Assembly: GCF_051262515.1 (NCBI RefSeq) | Contig: NZ_JBIMER010000009.1 | Coordinates: 1-64,000 of the forward strand | Length of the DNA: 64,000 nt | Direction of reading: 5' to 3' | From: Arthrobacter_N sp051262515 | GTDB lineage: Bacteria > Actinomycetota > Actinomycetes > Actinomycetales > Micrococcaceae | Made by a program: the position numbers and the translations under genes | Shown: in pieces, positions 55,650 to 64,000 of the stretch | How the letters are laid out: every line of letters starts with the position of its first letter | Position numbering within the stretch: position 1 is the first letter of the stretch | The notes under the pieces: generated by a model | Told to the model about the DNA's origin: nothing | Databases searched by the model: none | The model's input: the letters and a program-made list of their open reading frames with translations, nothing else

Positions 55650-56768
55650 GTGAAGAGCTCGGGAAGCAAGATCCCGCCGTTTGCAGCACTCTTTCGTTCG
55701 TCGACGACCGTCAGGACTTCGGTACAACCCGAAAAGGTTGCAAATGCTGGTGAAGACACCGTTTCACGTGAAACGACTGGTCAGGAGACCACGCAGTCGG
55801 CGACAGTCGTCGCGCACGAAGACCCCGTACGGTCGCAAGAAGCAGTTCAGGCTCGAGCAGAGGCACCGGTTCAGAACGTTATGGACACCATTGACGACAG
55901 CACACCGCTGGCCAGTGAACTGGCTAGCGAAAACAAGCGACGCGAACGCCTGAGCGGCCGTACGCTGCCCAGCCCGGATGAAACACGCTACTTCACGGTC
56001 AGTAACCAGAAGGGCGGGGTCGGCAAAACAACCACCACGGTGAACATCGCCGCGGCCCTTGCCTCCGCTGGTCTGAATGTTCTCGTCGTTGATATCGACC
56101 CGCAGGGCAATGCGTCAACCGCGTTGGGGATCGAACACCACGCCGAGGTCGACAGCATCTACGATGTGCTCATCAACGACGTTCCCCTAGCCGAAGTAGT
56201 GGCGGCTTGTCCGGACGTTGACAACTTGGTCGTTGCGCCGGCCACCATCCATTTGGCAGGCGCGGAGATCGAGTTGGTTTCACTCGTTGCCCGCGAGCAG
56301 CGGTTGCGGCGCGCCCTGGACCAGTACGCCAAGTACCGCGAAGAAAACGACCTGCCCCGGCTGGATTACGTTTTTGTGGATTGTCCCCCAAGCTTGGGGC
56401 TGCTTACCGTCAACGCGTTCGTCGCCGCTCGAGAAGTGCTCATCCCCATTCAGTGCGAGTACTACGCTTTGGAGGGGTTGAGCCAACTACTGAAGAACAT
56501 CGAGATGATCCAGAAGCATTTGAACGCGGATCTGGTTGTTTCGACCATTCTTCTCACCATGTACGACGGCAGGACCAATCTGGCGTCCCAGGTGGCAGCC
56601 GAGGTGCGAGAGCATTTCCCGAAGCAGGTACTTGGAGCCCTGATTCCCAGGAGCGTCCGGATTTCCGAGGCGCCCAGCTACCAACAGACCGTTATGACCT
56701 ACGATCGCAACTCAACAGGCGCGCTTTCCTATCTCGAGGCAGCCACGGAGATTGCGGAACGCGCCTAG
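55650..56768 (+). CDS. parA: Chromosome partitioning ATPase ParA
   Basis: A 372-residue Walker-type ATPase that moves parS-ParB complexes over the nucleoid. Deviant Walker A KGGVGKTT is at 121-128, with DIDPQGNAST and DYVFVDCPPSLGLLT following. The N-terminal 110 residues are a disordered extension beyond the usual start, and contain VSRET at 38-42, encoded by a parS site. GTG at 55650 chosen because GGAGGAGGAG lies just upstream. Confidence 0.96.
   Translation: MKSSGSKIPPFAALFRSSTTVRTSVQPEKVANAGEDTVSRETTGQETTQSATVVAHEDPVRSQEAVQARAEAPVQNVMDTIDDSTPLASELASENKRRERLSGRTLPSPDETRYFTVSNQKGGVGKTTTTVNIAAALASAGLNVLVVDIDPQGNASTALGIEHHAEVDSIYDVLINDVPLAEVVAACPDVDNLVVAPATIHLAGAEIELVSLVAREQRLRRALDQYAKYREENDLPRLDYVFVDCPPSLGLLTVNAFVAAREVLIPIQCEYYALEGLSQLLKNIEMIQKHLNADLVVSTILLTMYDGRTNLASQVAAEVREHFPKQVLGALIPRSVRISEAPSYQQTVMTYDRNSTGALSYLEAATEIAERA
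55761..55774. promoter_or_regulatory. parS: parS site 1, inside parA
   Basis: GTTTCACGTGAAAC, the consensus ParB-binding palindrome, in frame as VSRET. Confidence 0.97.
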
Positions 56769-56856
56769 CCTCCGCGTAACGACGCATTGCGCCAAGTAGA
56801 CTCGTTCTCGAGCATTCACGCCCGGCAATACGGGCACATCGCCGAGAGGAAGTCAC

Positions 56857-58407
56857 ATGGCGGAAAAGCGACGGGGTTTGGGGCGCGGCTTAGGAGCTTT
56901 GATCTCCAGTGCACCCAGCAGCGGCGAGGCGTCTGAAGTTTCGGACGGAGGTACCGCGGATCGTTCAGTGCACGCTGTGGCCGGAGGCGACTCGACGGCC
57001 GAAGCCCAATCCGTTTCACGTGAAACGCTACGCACCGAGTCGGAACCCATTGGCGACTCTCGGGCCTCTGGCACGCCCAGGATGGGCTCAACGTGGTCTG
57101 AGGGGGCCGATGTCGGCGCCATCTCCGATGAGTCTCCTGTGGAGGTCACGAGGGCATCTGAGCGCAAACCTGCCCTGAATGCAGCTGCCGATTCTAAATT
57201 CCAAGCTCCGACGGCCAGCGGAGGGAAATCTGCTGATCGCAAGACGCGTCCGGTGGATATGTTCTTTACGCCGGGTAAGTCCGCCGGAGATTCACTGACA
57301 AACGAGAAGCCAGCAGCTAGCAACGGCGCTGGCGATGACGCGCGCGCCGAAACCCGTTCACCGCGGACAAAGGCAACTGGAAAGCGTCCTCAAATGCCGG
57401 ACTTCATCGGCGAAGTGCGTGGACGTGGTTCCGACGGTGCACGGTCACGATCTGAAGTTGATTCGTCAGCAGTCCACGAGACGACTGCGGGCATTTCTGG
57501 GCCTTCCGAGGACAGTGCGCGGACTTCATCTGCGGAGGAAGCCGATCGTTCGAGCGACTCGGAAGTTTCACGTGAAACACTCGTCGCCGTTCCGGGCGCT
57601 TCCTTTGCCGAGATCCCGGTGGACAAAATCCACCCGAATCGGAAGCAACCTCGCACGGACTTCGACCAGGAGGATATGGCAGAGCTTGTCCACTCCATCA
57701 AGGAAGTGGGCCTGCTTCAGCCGATCGTAGTCCGCCCGTCCCCTGAAGGCGGCGATGCAGCTTATGAACTGGTCATGGGTGAACGTCGTTGGAGAGCAAC
57801 CCAGGAGGCTGGCCTCACAACGATACCGGCCATTATCCGTGCCACCACGGACATGGATCTTCTCCGCGACGCTTTGTTGGAGAACCTCCACCGTTCCCAG
57901 TTGAATCCGCTTGAGGAAGCGGCAGCGTATCAGCAGCTTTTGCAGGAATTTGGATGCACCCAGGACGAGTTATCGGAGCGGATTGGTCGGTCGCGACCAC
58001 AGATTTCCAATACGATACGTCTCATGAAACTGCCGGCACTGGTGCAGCGACGTGTTGCAGCGGGAGTCTTGAGCGCTGGACACGCGCGCGCACTCCTCGC
58101 GCTGGCCGATGTGGGCGATATGGAACGGCTTGCTCAACGTATCGTGAATGAGGGGCTCTCTGTCAGGGCCACCGAAGAGATCGTCGCGCTCAGCGATGGA
58201 CTCCGTCGGCCGGCCAAGGAATCGTCGCCGCGGACGACGGCTCGTCACGAGCGCCTGGATTTTTTGGCTACGTCACTCTCAGATCGCTTGGACACCAGCG
58301 TAAAGATCACGTTGGGGGCAAAAAAGGGCCGCGTCAGCATCGAATTCGCCAGCGTCGACGACTTGAACCGCATCATGGGCGTCATTTCTCCCGGTTCGCC
58401 CAACTGA
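56857..58407 (+). CDS. parB: Chromosome partitioning protein ParB
   Basis: A 516-residue parS-binding CTP hydrolase. It starts with the ParA-activating peptide AEKRRGLGRGLGALI, followed by about 225 disordered, Ser/Thr/Glu-rich residues. The ParB/Srx CTPase domain is about 245-340 (IPVDKIHPNRKQPRTDF, ELVMGERRWRATQEAG with the GERRW motif), the HTH about 355-430 (LSERIGRSRPQISNTIRL) and the dimer domain the end. The linker makes it much longer than common 300-400 residue forms. VSRET occurs at 53-57 and 237-241, encoded by parS sites. Confidence 0.96.
   Translation: MAEKRRGLGRGLGALISSAPSSGEASEVSDGGTADRSVHAVAGGDSTAEAQSVSRETLRTESEPIGDSRASGTPRMGSTWSEGADVGAISDESPVEVTRASERKPALNAAADSKFQAPTASGGKSADRKTRPVDMFFTPGKSAGDSLTNEKPAASNGAGDDARAETRSPRTKATGKRPQMPDFIGEVRGRGSDGARSRSEVDSSAVHETTAGISGPSEDSARTSSAEEADRSSDSEVSRETLVAVPGASFAEIPVDKIHPNRKQPRTDFDQEDMAELVHSIKEVGLLQPIVVRPSPEGGDAAYELVMGERRWRATQEAGLTTIPAIIRATTDMDLLRDALLENLHRSQLNPLEEAAAYQQLLQEFGCTQDELSERIGRSRPQISNTIRLMKLPALVQRRVAAGVLSAGHARALLALADVGDMERLAQRIVNEGLSVRATEEIVALSDGLRRPAKESSPRTTARHERLDFLATSLSDRLDTSVKITLGAKKGRVSIEFASVDDLNRIMGVISPGSPN
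57013..57026. promoter_or_regulatory. parS: parS site 2, inside parB
   Basis: GTTTCACGTGAAAC, in frame as VSRET (residues 53-57). Confidence 0.97.
57565..57578. promoter_or_regulatory. parS: parS site 3, inside parB
   Basis: GTTTCACGTGAAAC, in frame as VSRET (residues 237-241), just before the ParB CTPase domain. Confidence 0.97.
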
Positions 58408-58423
58408 ACGATCAACAAGAGAG

Positions 58424-58467
58424 CGAATCGGTGGGTGTGTTTCACGTGAAACACTCCCACCGATTCG
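58424..58467. promoter_or_regulatory. parS: parS site 4 at the centre of a 44-bp palindrome after parB
   Basis: The parS core 58439-58452 is flanked by arms CGAATCGGTGGG and CCCACCGATTCG, giving two 22-nt halves (58424-58445, 58446-58467) with a single mismatched pair. It starts 17 nt after the parB stop, so the RNA could fold as a terminator with the parS at the tip; there is no U-run. Confidence 0.85.
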
Positions 58468-58760
58468 TAACCGGTTCGTCTTCGGCGTTTGGTCCGAGAA
58501 TACCCGTCAGCGGGATCCGCGCCTGGACAGTCCGCCCACTTTGATCCGGGCGTCTCATGAATTTGTTAGGGATGATGACCGCACATACCAAGCTTGTAGT
58601 TCAAGAGTCTGGTTAACCATGGTTATGGTCTTCACAGACTTAGTTTGCTCGGTGTCGCGTCCGGCCCCCACACAGACTTGATTTGGCCTACAATCCGGTA
58701 TTGCATCACTTGAAACACGGCGATATTCGAAAGTCGCGACCCCGCGCGTCATGGCGTTGT

Positions 58761-58774
58761 GTTTCACGTGAAAC
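58761..58774. promoter_or_regulatory. parS: parS site 5
   Basis: GTTTCACGTGAAAC in the spacer after parB. Confidence 0.97.
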
Positions 58775-59053
58775 TATCGACGAATCTCCGAGAATCTTTT
58801 GCGGTGACGCCGTCCTTGGGTCAAAGTAGGCGTGGCCGACGGCGCGAATGCGTGTTTTTGTGCCGTTCTCCACGCTAAACACTCTGCGAACTTCTAACTC
58901 GAGACGAAGACTATAGTTCTAGATGACAGCCTCGAGGGACTCCTGTTCACGATGGGCGTCTTTGCATCAGATCAGTCGGTTGGGACGACTGCTCGGTGCA
59001 TCCGTGATCTGGCCAGAGTACAGCGGTCCCCCCTGATGCCGCGGGACACCCGT

Positions 59054-59067
59054 GTTTCACGTGAAAC
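59054..59067. promoter_or_regulatory. parS: parS site 6
   Basis: GTTTCACGTGAAAC, preceded by CCCGT as in site 7. Confidence 0.97.
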
Positions 59068-59505
59068 CGTCGCAGCTTCCATCGCGTTACACGTTTTGAA
59101 CGCTCCATTGATCGCCGCGTATAGCGTAGAGGTCAGGGCACATTGCGCGTTGGAAGCGTCGTGATCGCGCGCACGGACGATGGCGGGCAAGCGGTTACCG
59201 TGTTGTGATGCTTTGAGCGGGTAAGTACAAGCGACCATTGAAATCAAAGGCGCCTTGTTGTGCGATGCGTCCATGCTCGCCTTCCACGACGGTTGGGCGT
59301 TGTGGCTGCAAAGTACCAGACCGCGCTCCGTCGAGTAGCGGTGCTCACTCGATGCTTTGCCGCCCATGTGCTTTTCCTAGTCTGCTAGAGAAGTGCGTCT
59401 CGTATCCAGGCGCTTCATTGATCGAGTGTGGAGACGCGGTGATCTCCCAAAAACGGGTCCCCTCGAACCCGCCGTTCCTGGATTCTGAACCCCATGCCTT
59501 CCCGT

Positions 59506-59519
59506 GTTTCACGTGAAAC
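59506..59519. promoter_or_regulatory. parS: parS site 7
   Basis: GTTTCACGTGAAAC; the shared CCCGT flank suggests sites 6 and 7 have a common origin. Confidence 0.97.
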
Positions 59520-59949
59520 CATATGATCCAGCGGTGAGGGGTTTCGAAGATCCACCGATCCCCGGCACGGAGTCAATCGCAGGTTGCGATACCGACCGAG
59601 GTTTTGTACTGCCGTAATGGCTCGGGTGAATGGCGCATGCGTGAGCAGAACAATCGCATTCGAAGCGGAGTCTCAATGCCGCGGTGCAGGCCGGCGCGGA
59701 CTCAGGGTCTATCAAAAAGCTCGAGCTATATGGTCAGCGCGAAGCGAGACGCGAGGAACTGGCGTCCGTGGCGGCGGGTGGTCCGGCCGTAGCTTGATGA
59801 CAAGTATCACTGCCTCGGCGCAACGTCCGTGAGCGGAATATAGTTAGAGAACAAACCAAAACGTTTGTAATACGTGGTTAGTTTGCTGACAGGGCGTCTG
59901 CCCGGGCAGAGCCAGGTCTCTGGACCCGGCAAAAGCACCTCGACGCAGA

Positions 59950-59984
59950 AAGGGTCCACACCGGTTGCTCCGGTATGGACCCTT
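59950..59984 (-). terminator. Terminator of trxA
   Basis: AAGGGTCCA and TGGACCCTT form the outer stem, with ACCGG / CCGGT inside after one mismatch; on the minus strand the stem ends in a short TTT. It lies 36 nt past the trxA stop. Confidence 0.75.
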
Positions 59985-60020
59985 CCTCCGGACGTTTGGG
60001 TCCAGAAGCAATTTCACGGA

Positions 60021-60344
60021 TTAGAGGTAGGCCGCGAATTCCTGTTCGATGACTTGCTTTGGCTTCGCTCCGATCGAACTGGCGACGTGCTCGCCGCCTT
60101 GGAACACGAAGACGGCCGGAATGCTGGTGATGCCGTACTTCGCGGCGATGGCCGGGTTGTCGTCAACATTGACCTTCACGACCTCGATCTTTTCCGCATG
60201 CTCTGCGGCAATCTGATCGAGGATCGGGGACAGCTGGCGGCACGGGCCGCACCATTCTGCCCAGAAGTCCACGAGTACCGGCTTCGCGGAATCGAGGACA
60301 TCGGTCTGGAAAGTGGCGTCGGATACGTCCTTGGCGTGGCTCAT
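60021..60344 (-). CDS. trxA: Thioredoxin
   Basis: A 107-residue thioredoxin with active site WAEWCGPC (Cys32, Cys35) and the cis-proline loop TSIPAVFVF. It reduces protein disulfides and is itself reduced by the enzyme encoded 28 bp upstream. ATG at 60344 has AAAGGG 8 nt upstream; an ATG two codons earlier would be too close to it. Confidence 0.96.
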   Translation of the reverse strand: MSHAKDVSDATFQTDVLDSAKPVLVDFWAEWCGPCRQLSPILDQIAAEHAEKIEVVKVNVDDNPAIAAKYGITSIPAVFVFQGGEHVASSIGAKPKQVIEQEFAAYL

Positions 60345-60371
60345 GTGCATGGCCCTTTCTGGTTGGTTCGA

Positions 60372-61352
<981 letters not shown>

Positions 61353-61459
61353 GCTCGGTGAACCTCTCTGTAGGTCCAGGGAGCATGGTGCCCTCCGGAT
61401 CGGTGATCGAGTCTGCCCTGCACAACGAGCCAAGGCATGCCGGTATTCCCGGCCGGTGT

Positions 61460-63217
61460 CTAGGAGACTTTGATCTCCGCGACCTGTAGGCCGTATGGCC
61501 GCGAGTTGTTGGAGCCGGACGCCAGACGAGGAAGCTCCGTGACGTTGATGAACACATACTGGGCCTTGGCGGGACCCCCGTCGTCACCCGCGACGGGAAC
61601 GGTGACGGTCGGTCCGGTAAAGGAGCCCGAGGTGATTTCCCGCGCTGATCCGAGGTCGTTGGTGTCGCCGATCCGGATCTCGAATGCGCCGCCGGTGCCG
61701 TTAAGCCCCGACAACTCCACCGACGAAACGTCGGACTCCTCCTCGAGCTCCACCACCAAAACCATGTTCGACGCGAACCCGCCAAACTGCGGCTGCGTGA
61801 ACGAATACGACCGGTACATGCTGCCCTGGCTCCCGTCGATCGCGTTGACGAGAGTCGCATCGGTTTCCGCATTCAGCGCCTGGTTACCCGGAACCAGACG
61901 CGAGAGACCGGTTATACGGGGTTCCACCACGGGGGCTTCGGACGATTCGGGGGCGGCGCTGGACTCCGCGGATCCGCCTTCGTTCTCGTCCTCGCTTGCG
62001 GCCGGCGCGGAACTGGTGCCGGCCACCGGCCCGGGTTCCTCACCGGGACCGAGGTTGTTGAAGGCGAACACCACCGCGACGATCAACAGAATCGCCAACA
62101 CCGCGCCAACCAGAAGGCGCGTGCCCTTCCTGCCGCCGGAGGAAGCGTCCTCGTATTCGTCGTCCGCATAATCCGCAGTCTCGGCCGGATCCTGGAAAGA
62201 GCGGGCCCCGGCGGGAAAAACGGACGCCTTGCGCAGGCCGCCGTCCTCCGCGGGGGGTGAGCCCGGCGCACCGGCACCGGCACCAACGCCGGCGGCACCA
62301 GCTGCACTGGCGGCAGCCGTCCCGGCCGTTGGCGGGGTGTTGGTGTCGTCGCGTGGTTCGTGCCGGTGACTTGGCGCCTCGTCGGCAGCGAAGTCGTCGG
62401 CGTCGTAAATCGAAACCTTGGAGGACGTCGGGTGGGCCGCGGCGGGGGGCTGGGGGGCCTCGGGCTGCGCCTGCGTCGCCGCGCCATGGTCGGCAGGGGA
62501 CGAATCCGCGGCGGAGCGCGGGGCCTCCGTGGGCCGCGGGGGAACACGCGCGGCGGGGTCGGCGGCGCCTGCCGCGCCGGCACCGGAAGCCGTGGCGTTC
62601 GCCGCCGCCGCGGCGCTCGCTCCAGCGGCACCGGCCGCCCCGCCTGCGGCCGCACCACCCGTTGCCGCGTCGTCGCCCGAGCCCGGCGCGTTCCGGCCCT
62701 TGGCGAAACGGGATTTGAAGCCGGACAGGCGGTCCGTGAGGTTGATTTCGGGGAGCCGGTCGATCATGCCCGGACGGTTCTGCTCCTGGGCGCGCAGTTC
62801 CTCGTAGTACTCGTCGTCGTCCTCGTAGACGTGCGGCTCCATGGAGCGCGACTCGCCGAAGATCTCGGAACCGAGGGTGTCGGTGTAGAACGGCTCCACG
62901 AAGGGTTCGTCGCGCTGAATTACGAGGTCCAGCAGGTCCGCGGGCGCCGCGGTGTTCGTGATCAGGTAGGTGGTGCCGTCGGAGATGCCGAGGTCCAGGA
63001 CCTGCATGGCGCCATAGCGTTCCCCCGTGGCGATCTCGCGGGCGCTGGTGGCCACCTGGCTGGCGTTCTCCGCGGATGCCACCAGGATGCTGACCTCGCG
63101 GTTGAGAACCTGATCGGTCCCGTCCAGGACCACGTCGCCGTCAGCGGAGGCCAGAACCACGCCGGAGACCTTGTAACGGCCGCCGAGAACTGTTCCGACA
63201 TCGATGGGCTGCGACAC
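61460..63217 (-). CDS. Pseudokinase-like membrane protein with C-terminal sugar-binding-type domain
   Basis: A 585-residue protein. Residues 5-110 resemble a protein-kinase N-lobe (VGTVLGGRYKVSGVVLAS, LNREVSILVA) but the HRD and DFG motifs are absent. A long Ala/Pro/Ser linker (about 175-360) leads to one membrane helix (about 370-392) and an outside Ser/Glu stretch. Residues 430-585 look like a discoidin/galactose-binding beta-sandwich. This matches the pseudokinase and extracellular parts fused to MurJ/MviN in mycobacteria, here as a separate gene directly after murJ. GTG start with GGGAG upstream. Confidence 0.75.
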   Translation of the reverse strand: MSQPIDVGTVLGGRYKVSGVVLASADGDVVLDGTDQVLNREVSILVASAENASQVATSAREIATGERYGAMQVLDLGISDGTTYLITNTAAPADLLDLVIQRDEPFVEPFYTDTLGSEIFGESRSMEPHVYEDDDEYYEELRAQEQNRPGMIDRLPEINLTDRLSGFKSRFAKGRNAPGSGDDAATGGAAAGGAAGAAGASAAAAANATASGAGAAGAADPAARVPPRPTEAPRSAADSSPADHGAATQAQPEAPQPPAAAHPTSSKVSIYDADDFAADEAPSHRHEPRDDTNTPPTAGTAAASAAGAAGVGAGAGAPGSPPAEDGGLRKASVFPAGARSFQDPAETADYADDEYEDASSGGRKGTRLLVGAVLAILLIVAVVFAFNNLGPGEEPGPVAGTSSAPAASEDENEGGSAESSAAPESSEAPVVEPRITGLSRLVPGNQALNAETDATLVNAIDGSQGSMYRSYSFTQPQFGGFASNMVLVVELEEESDVSSVELSGLNGTGGAFEIRIGDTNDLGSAREITSGSFTGPTVTVPVAGDDGGPAKAQYVFINVTELPRLASGSNNSRPYGLQVAEIKVS

Positions 63218-63317
63218 TATTGACTCCCGGGATTGGATGGTGGGTGCGGTTGCACCCGTCTCAGTTGCTCATACCATGCTACCGGTGCGCGCGCCGCGAC
63301 CCACGAAGCCATGGTCC

Positions 63318-64000
63318 CTATCGGCGCGAAAGGCGTCCCAGATCCGGAATTCGGCGGGCCAGTGGGCCCAGGAACTCCTCCAGCTCCGGTAGGCGCGCGG
63401 CCCGCAACAGCAGCAGGAAGACTACCAGCATGACCGAACCGACGACGGCGATGCTCACCACGGCGTTCGGAATGCCGTCCCAGGGGTAGCCGTCGCTGTA
63501 GCCTCCCATCAGCCAAAGGACCGCCGCCCCCACTGCGCCGGCCGCCGCCGCCATCCAGCCGATCCGGATGTAGGTGCCGGCCACCTCGGACGTTCCGTAG
63601 TCGCCGTACCGGCGCACCACGAGGACGTGGGCGAGCACGGCGGACAGGACGTTCGTCAGGCCGTACAACAGGGCGATGCCCACGGCGATCCGCGTCGCGG
63701 GCAGGAATGCAGCCATGGTGTACGCGGCGGCGAGTCCGACGGCGGCGATGGTCGTCTGGATCAGCATCGGCGTCTTGGTGTCCTCCTCGGCGAAGAACAC
63801 CCGGATGAGGAAGAAATGGATGCTCTTGAACGGAAGCCCCAGGGCCGTCAGGACCACGAGCTGGCCGATCGCTGCGCCCGCAGCCGCGGCCGTGCTGCCC
63901 GTTCCGCCGAAGATCCTGCCCACGGGGCCGGCCAGGACGATGAACGCCACCGAGGCGAAGACAACCGGCACCGCAGTCGTCCGTAGTCCGCGCGAGAGCA
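63318..64000 (-). CDS. murJ: Lipid II flippase MurJ, C-terminal part, truncated by the window edge
   Basis: The last 227 codons of a MurJ/MviN-type polytopic protein that moves lipid II across the membrane; the frame is open to the edge. Seen are about six helices including LVVLTALGLPFKSIHFFLIRVFFAEEDTKTPM, which is the conserved region near helices 9-10. It ends in a short basic tail (GPLARRIPDLGRLSRR), so the pseudokinase part found fused in mycobacteria is not attached; the next gene supplies it 100 bp downstream. Confidence 0.9.
   Translation of the reverse strand, partial: LSRGLRTTAVPVVFASVAFIVLAGPVGRIFGGTGSTAAAAGAAIGQLVVLTALGLPFKSIHFFLIRVFFAEEDTKTPMLIQTTIAAVGLAAAYTMAAFLPATRIAVGIALLYGLTNVLSAVLAHVLVVRRYGDYGTSEVAGTYIRIGWMAAAAGAVGAAVLWLMGGYSDGYPWDGIPNAVVSIAVVGSVMLVVFLLLLRAARLPELEEFLGPLARRIPDLGRLSRR

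Larger units (their letters stand above)
58468..60020. other. Gene-free stretch between parB and trxA carrying three parS sites
   Basis: About 1.55 kb with no convincing gene on either strand; short open frames lack ribosome binding sites and protein-like composition. It holds parS sites 5, 6 and 7, a 12-bp palindrome TAACCATGGTTA (58614-58625) and the trxA terminator at its right end. The base composition looks less GC-rich than the neighbouring genes. Confidence 0.6.

Noticed and set aside
58555..59832. Several 60-130 codon open frames between parB and trxA
   Set aside because: No ribosome binding sites, overlapping on both strands, biased composition, and they run across the parS sites.

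Overview
The window is a high-GC actinobacterial chromosome segment carrying the replication-origin neighbourhood. Gene order and family content point to the Micrococcaceae (Arthrobacter-like): a DUF222/HNH-type protein tail, a LysR-like/DUF5997 pair, DLW-39, DUF3566, an OFA transporter with its small subunit, and a dnaA-dnaN-gnd-recF-DciA-gyrB-gyrA block followed by the pknB/pknA/pbpA/rodA/pstP/fhaB/fhaA set in the order known from Mycobacterium. Species-level placement cannot be made from the sequence alone.

Left part (1-19000) is accessory and metabolic. It holds an HNH-type C-terminus cut by the window edge, an ATP-grasp ligase, an OFA-family transporter with a small partner, and a gluconate operon (gntR / gntK-gntP). 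A LysR-like sensor domain without a DNA-binding domain stands divergent to DUF5997. Then come a universal stress protein, a dienelactone hydrolase, a decayed phosphotransferase gene, and a glycolate/lactate cluster (lldP, malate synthase G, glcG, glcD, iclR). A class II aldolase lies between two diverged 100-bp direct repeats next to a tRNA-Leu gene. The glycolate cluster would import a 2-hydroxyacid, oxidise it to glyoxylate and condense that with acetyl-CoA to malate.

Middle part (19000-46000): a translationally coupled cell-wall and signalling operon (fhaA-fhaB-pstP-rodA-pbpA-pknA-pknB). It is followed by trpG, a small membrane protein, a class E sortase and crgA, then assorted genes (SDR, DUF3817, SRPBCC, PQQ-type sugar dehydrogenase, tandem GNAT). 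A 637-bp non-coding stretch holds six good DnaA boxes. After it come rhomboid protease, cyclophilin, a hendecad-repeat membrane protein, a glycosyltransferase, an EamA transporter, tRNA-Ala, DLW-39, tRNA-Ile, DUF3566, gyrA and gyrB.

Right part (46000-64000): dciA, recF, gnd, dnaN, an origin-like spacer, dnaA, a second origin-like spacer, then rpmH-rnpA-yidD-yidC-jag-rsmG-parA-parB on the other strand. Seven identical parS sites lie within 3.8 kb in and after parAB; three of them are inside coding sequence and one sits at the centre of a 44-bp palindrome. A 1.6-kb gene-free stretch follows, then trxA, trxB, a pseudokinase-like membrane protein and the 3' end of murJ.

Many monocistronic genes lack a ribosome binding site and instead have a TANNNT box 6-7 nt before the start codon, which suggests widespread leaderless transcription. 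Nothing here looks like a prophage, CRISPR array, biosynthetic cluster or defence island. The most unusual signals are the remote DnaA-box cluster, the parS arrangement, the 11-residue repeat protein, and the LysR-like/DUF5997 pair.
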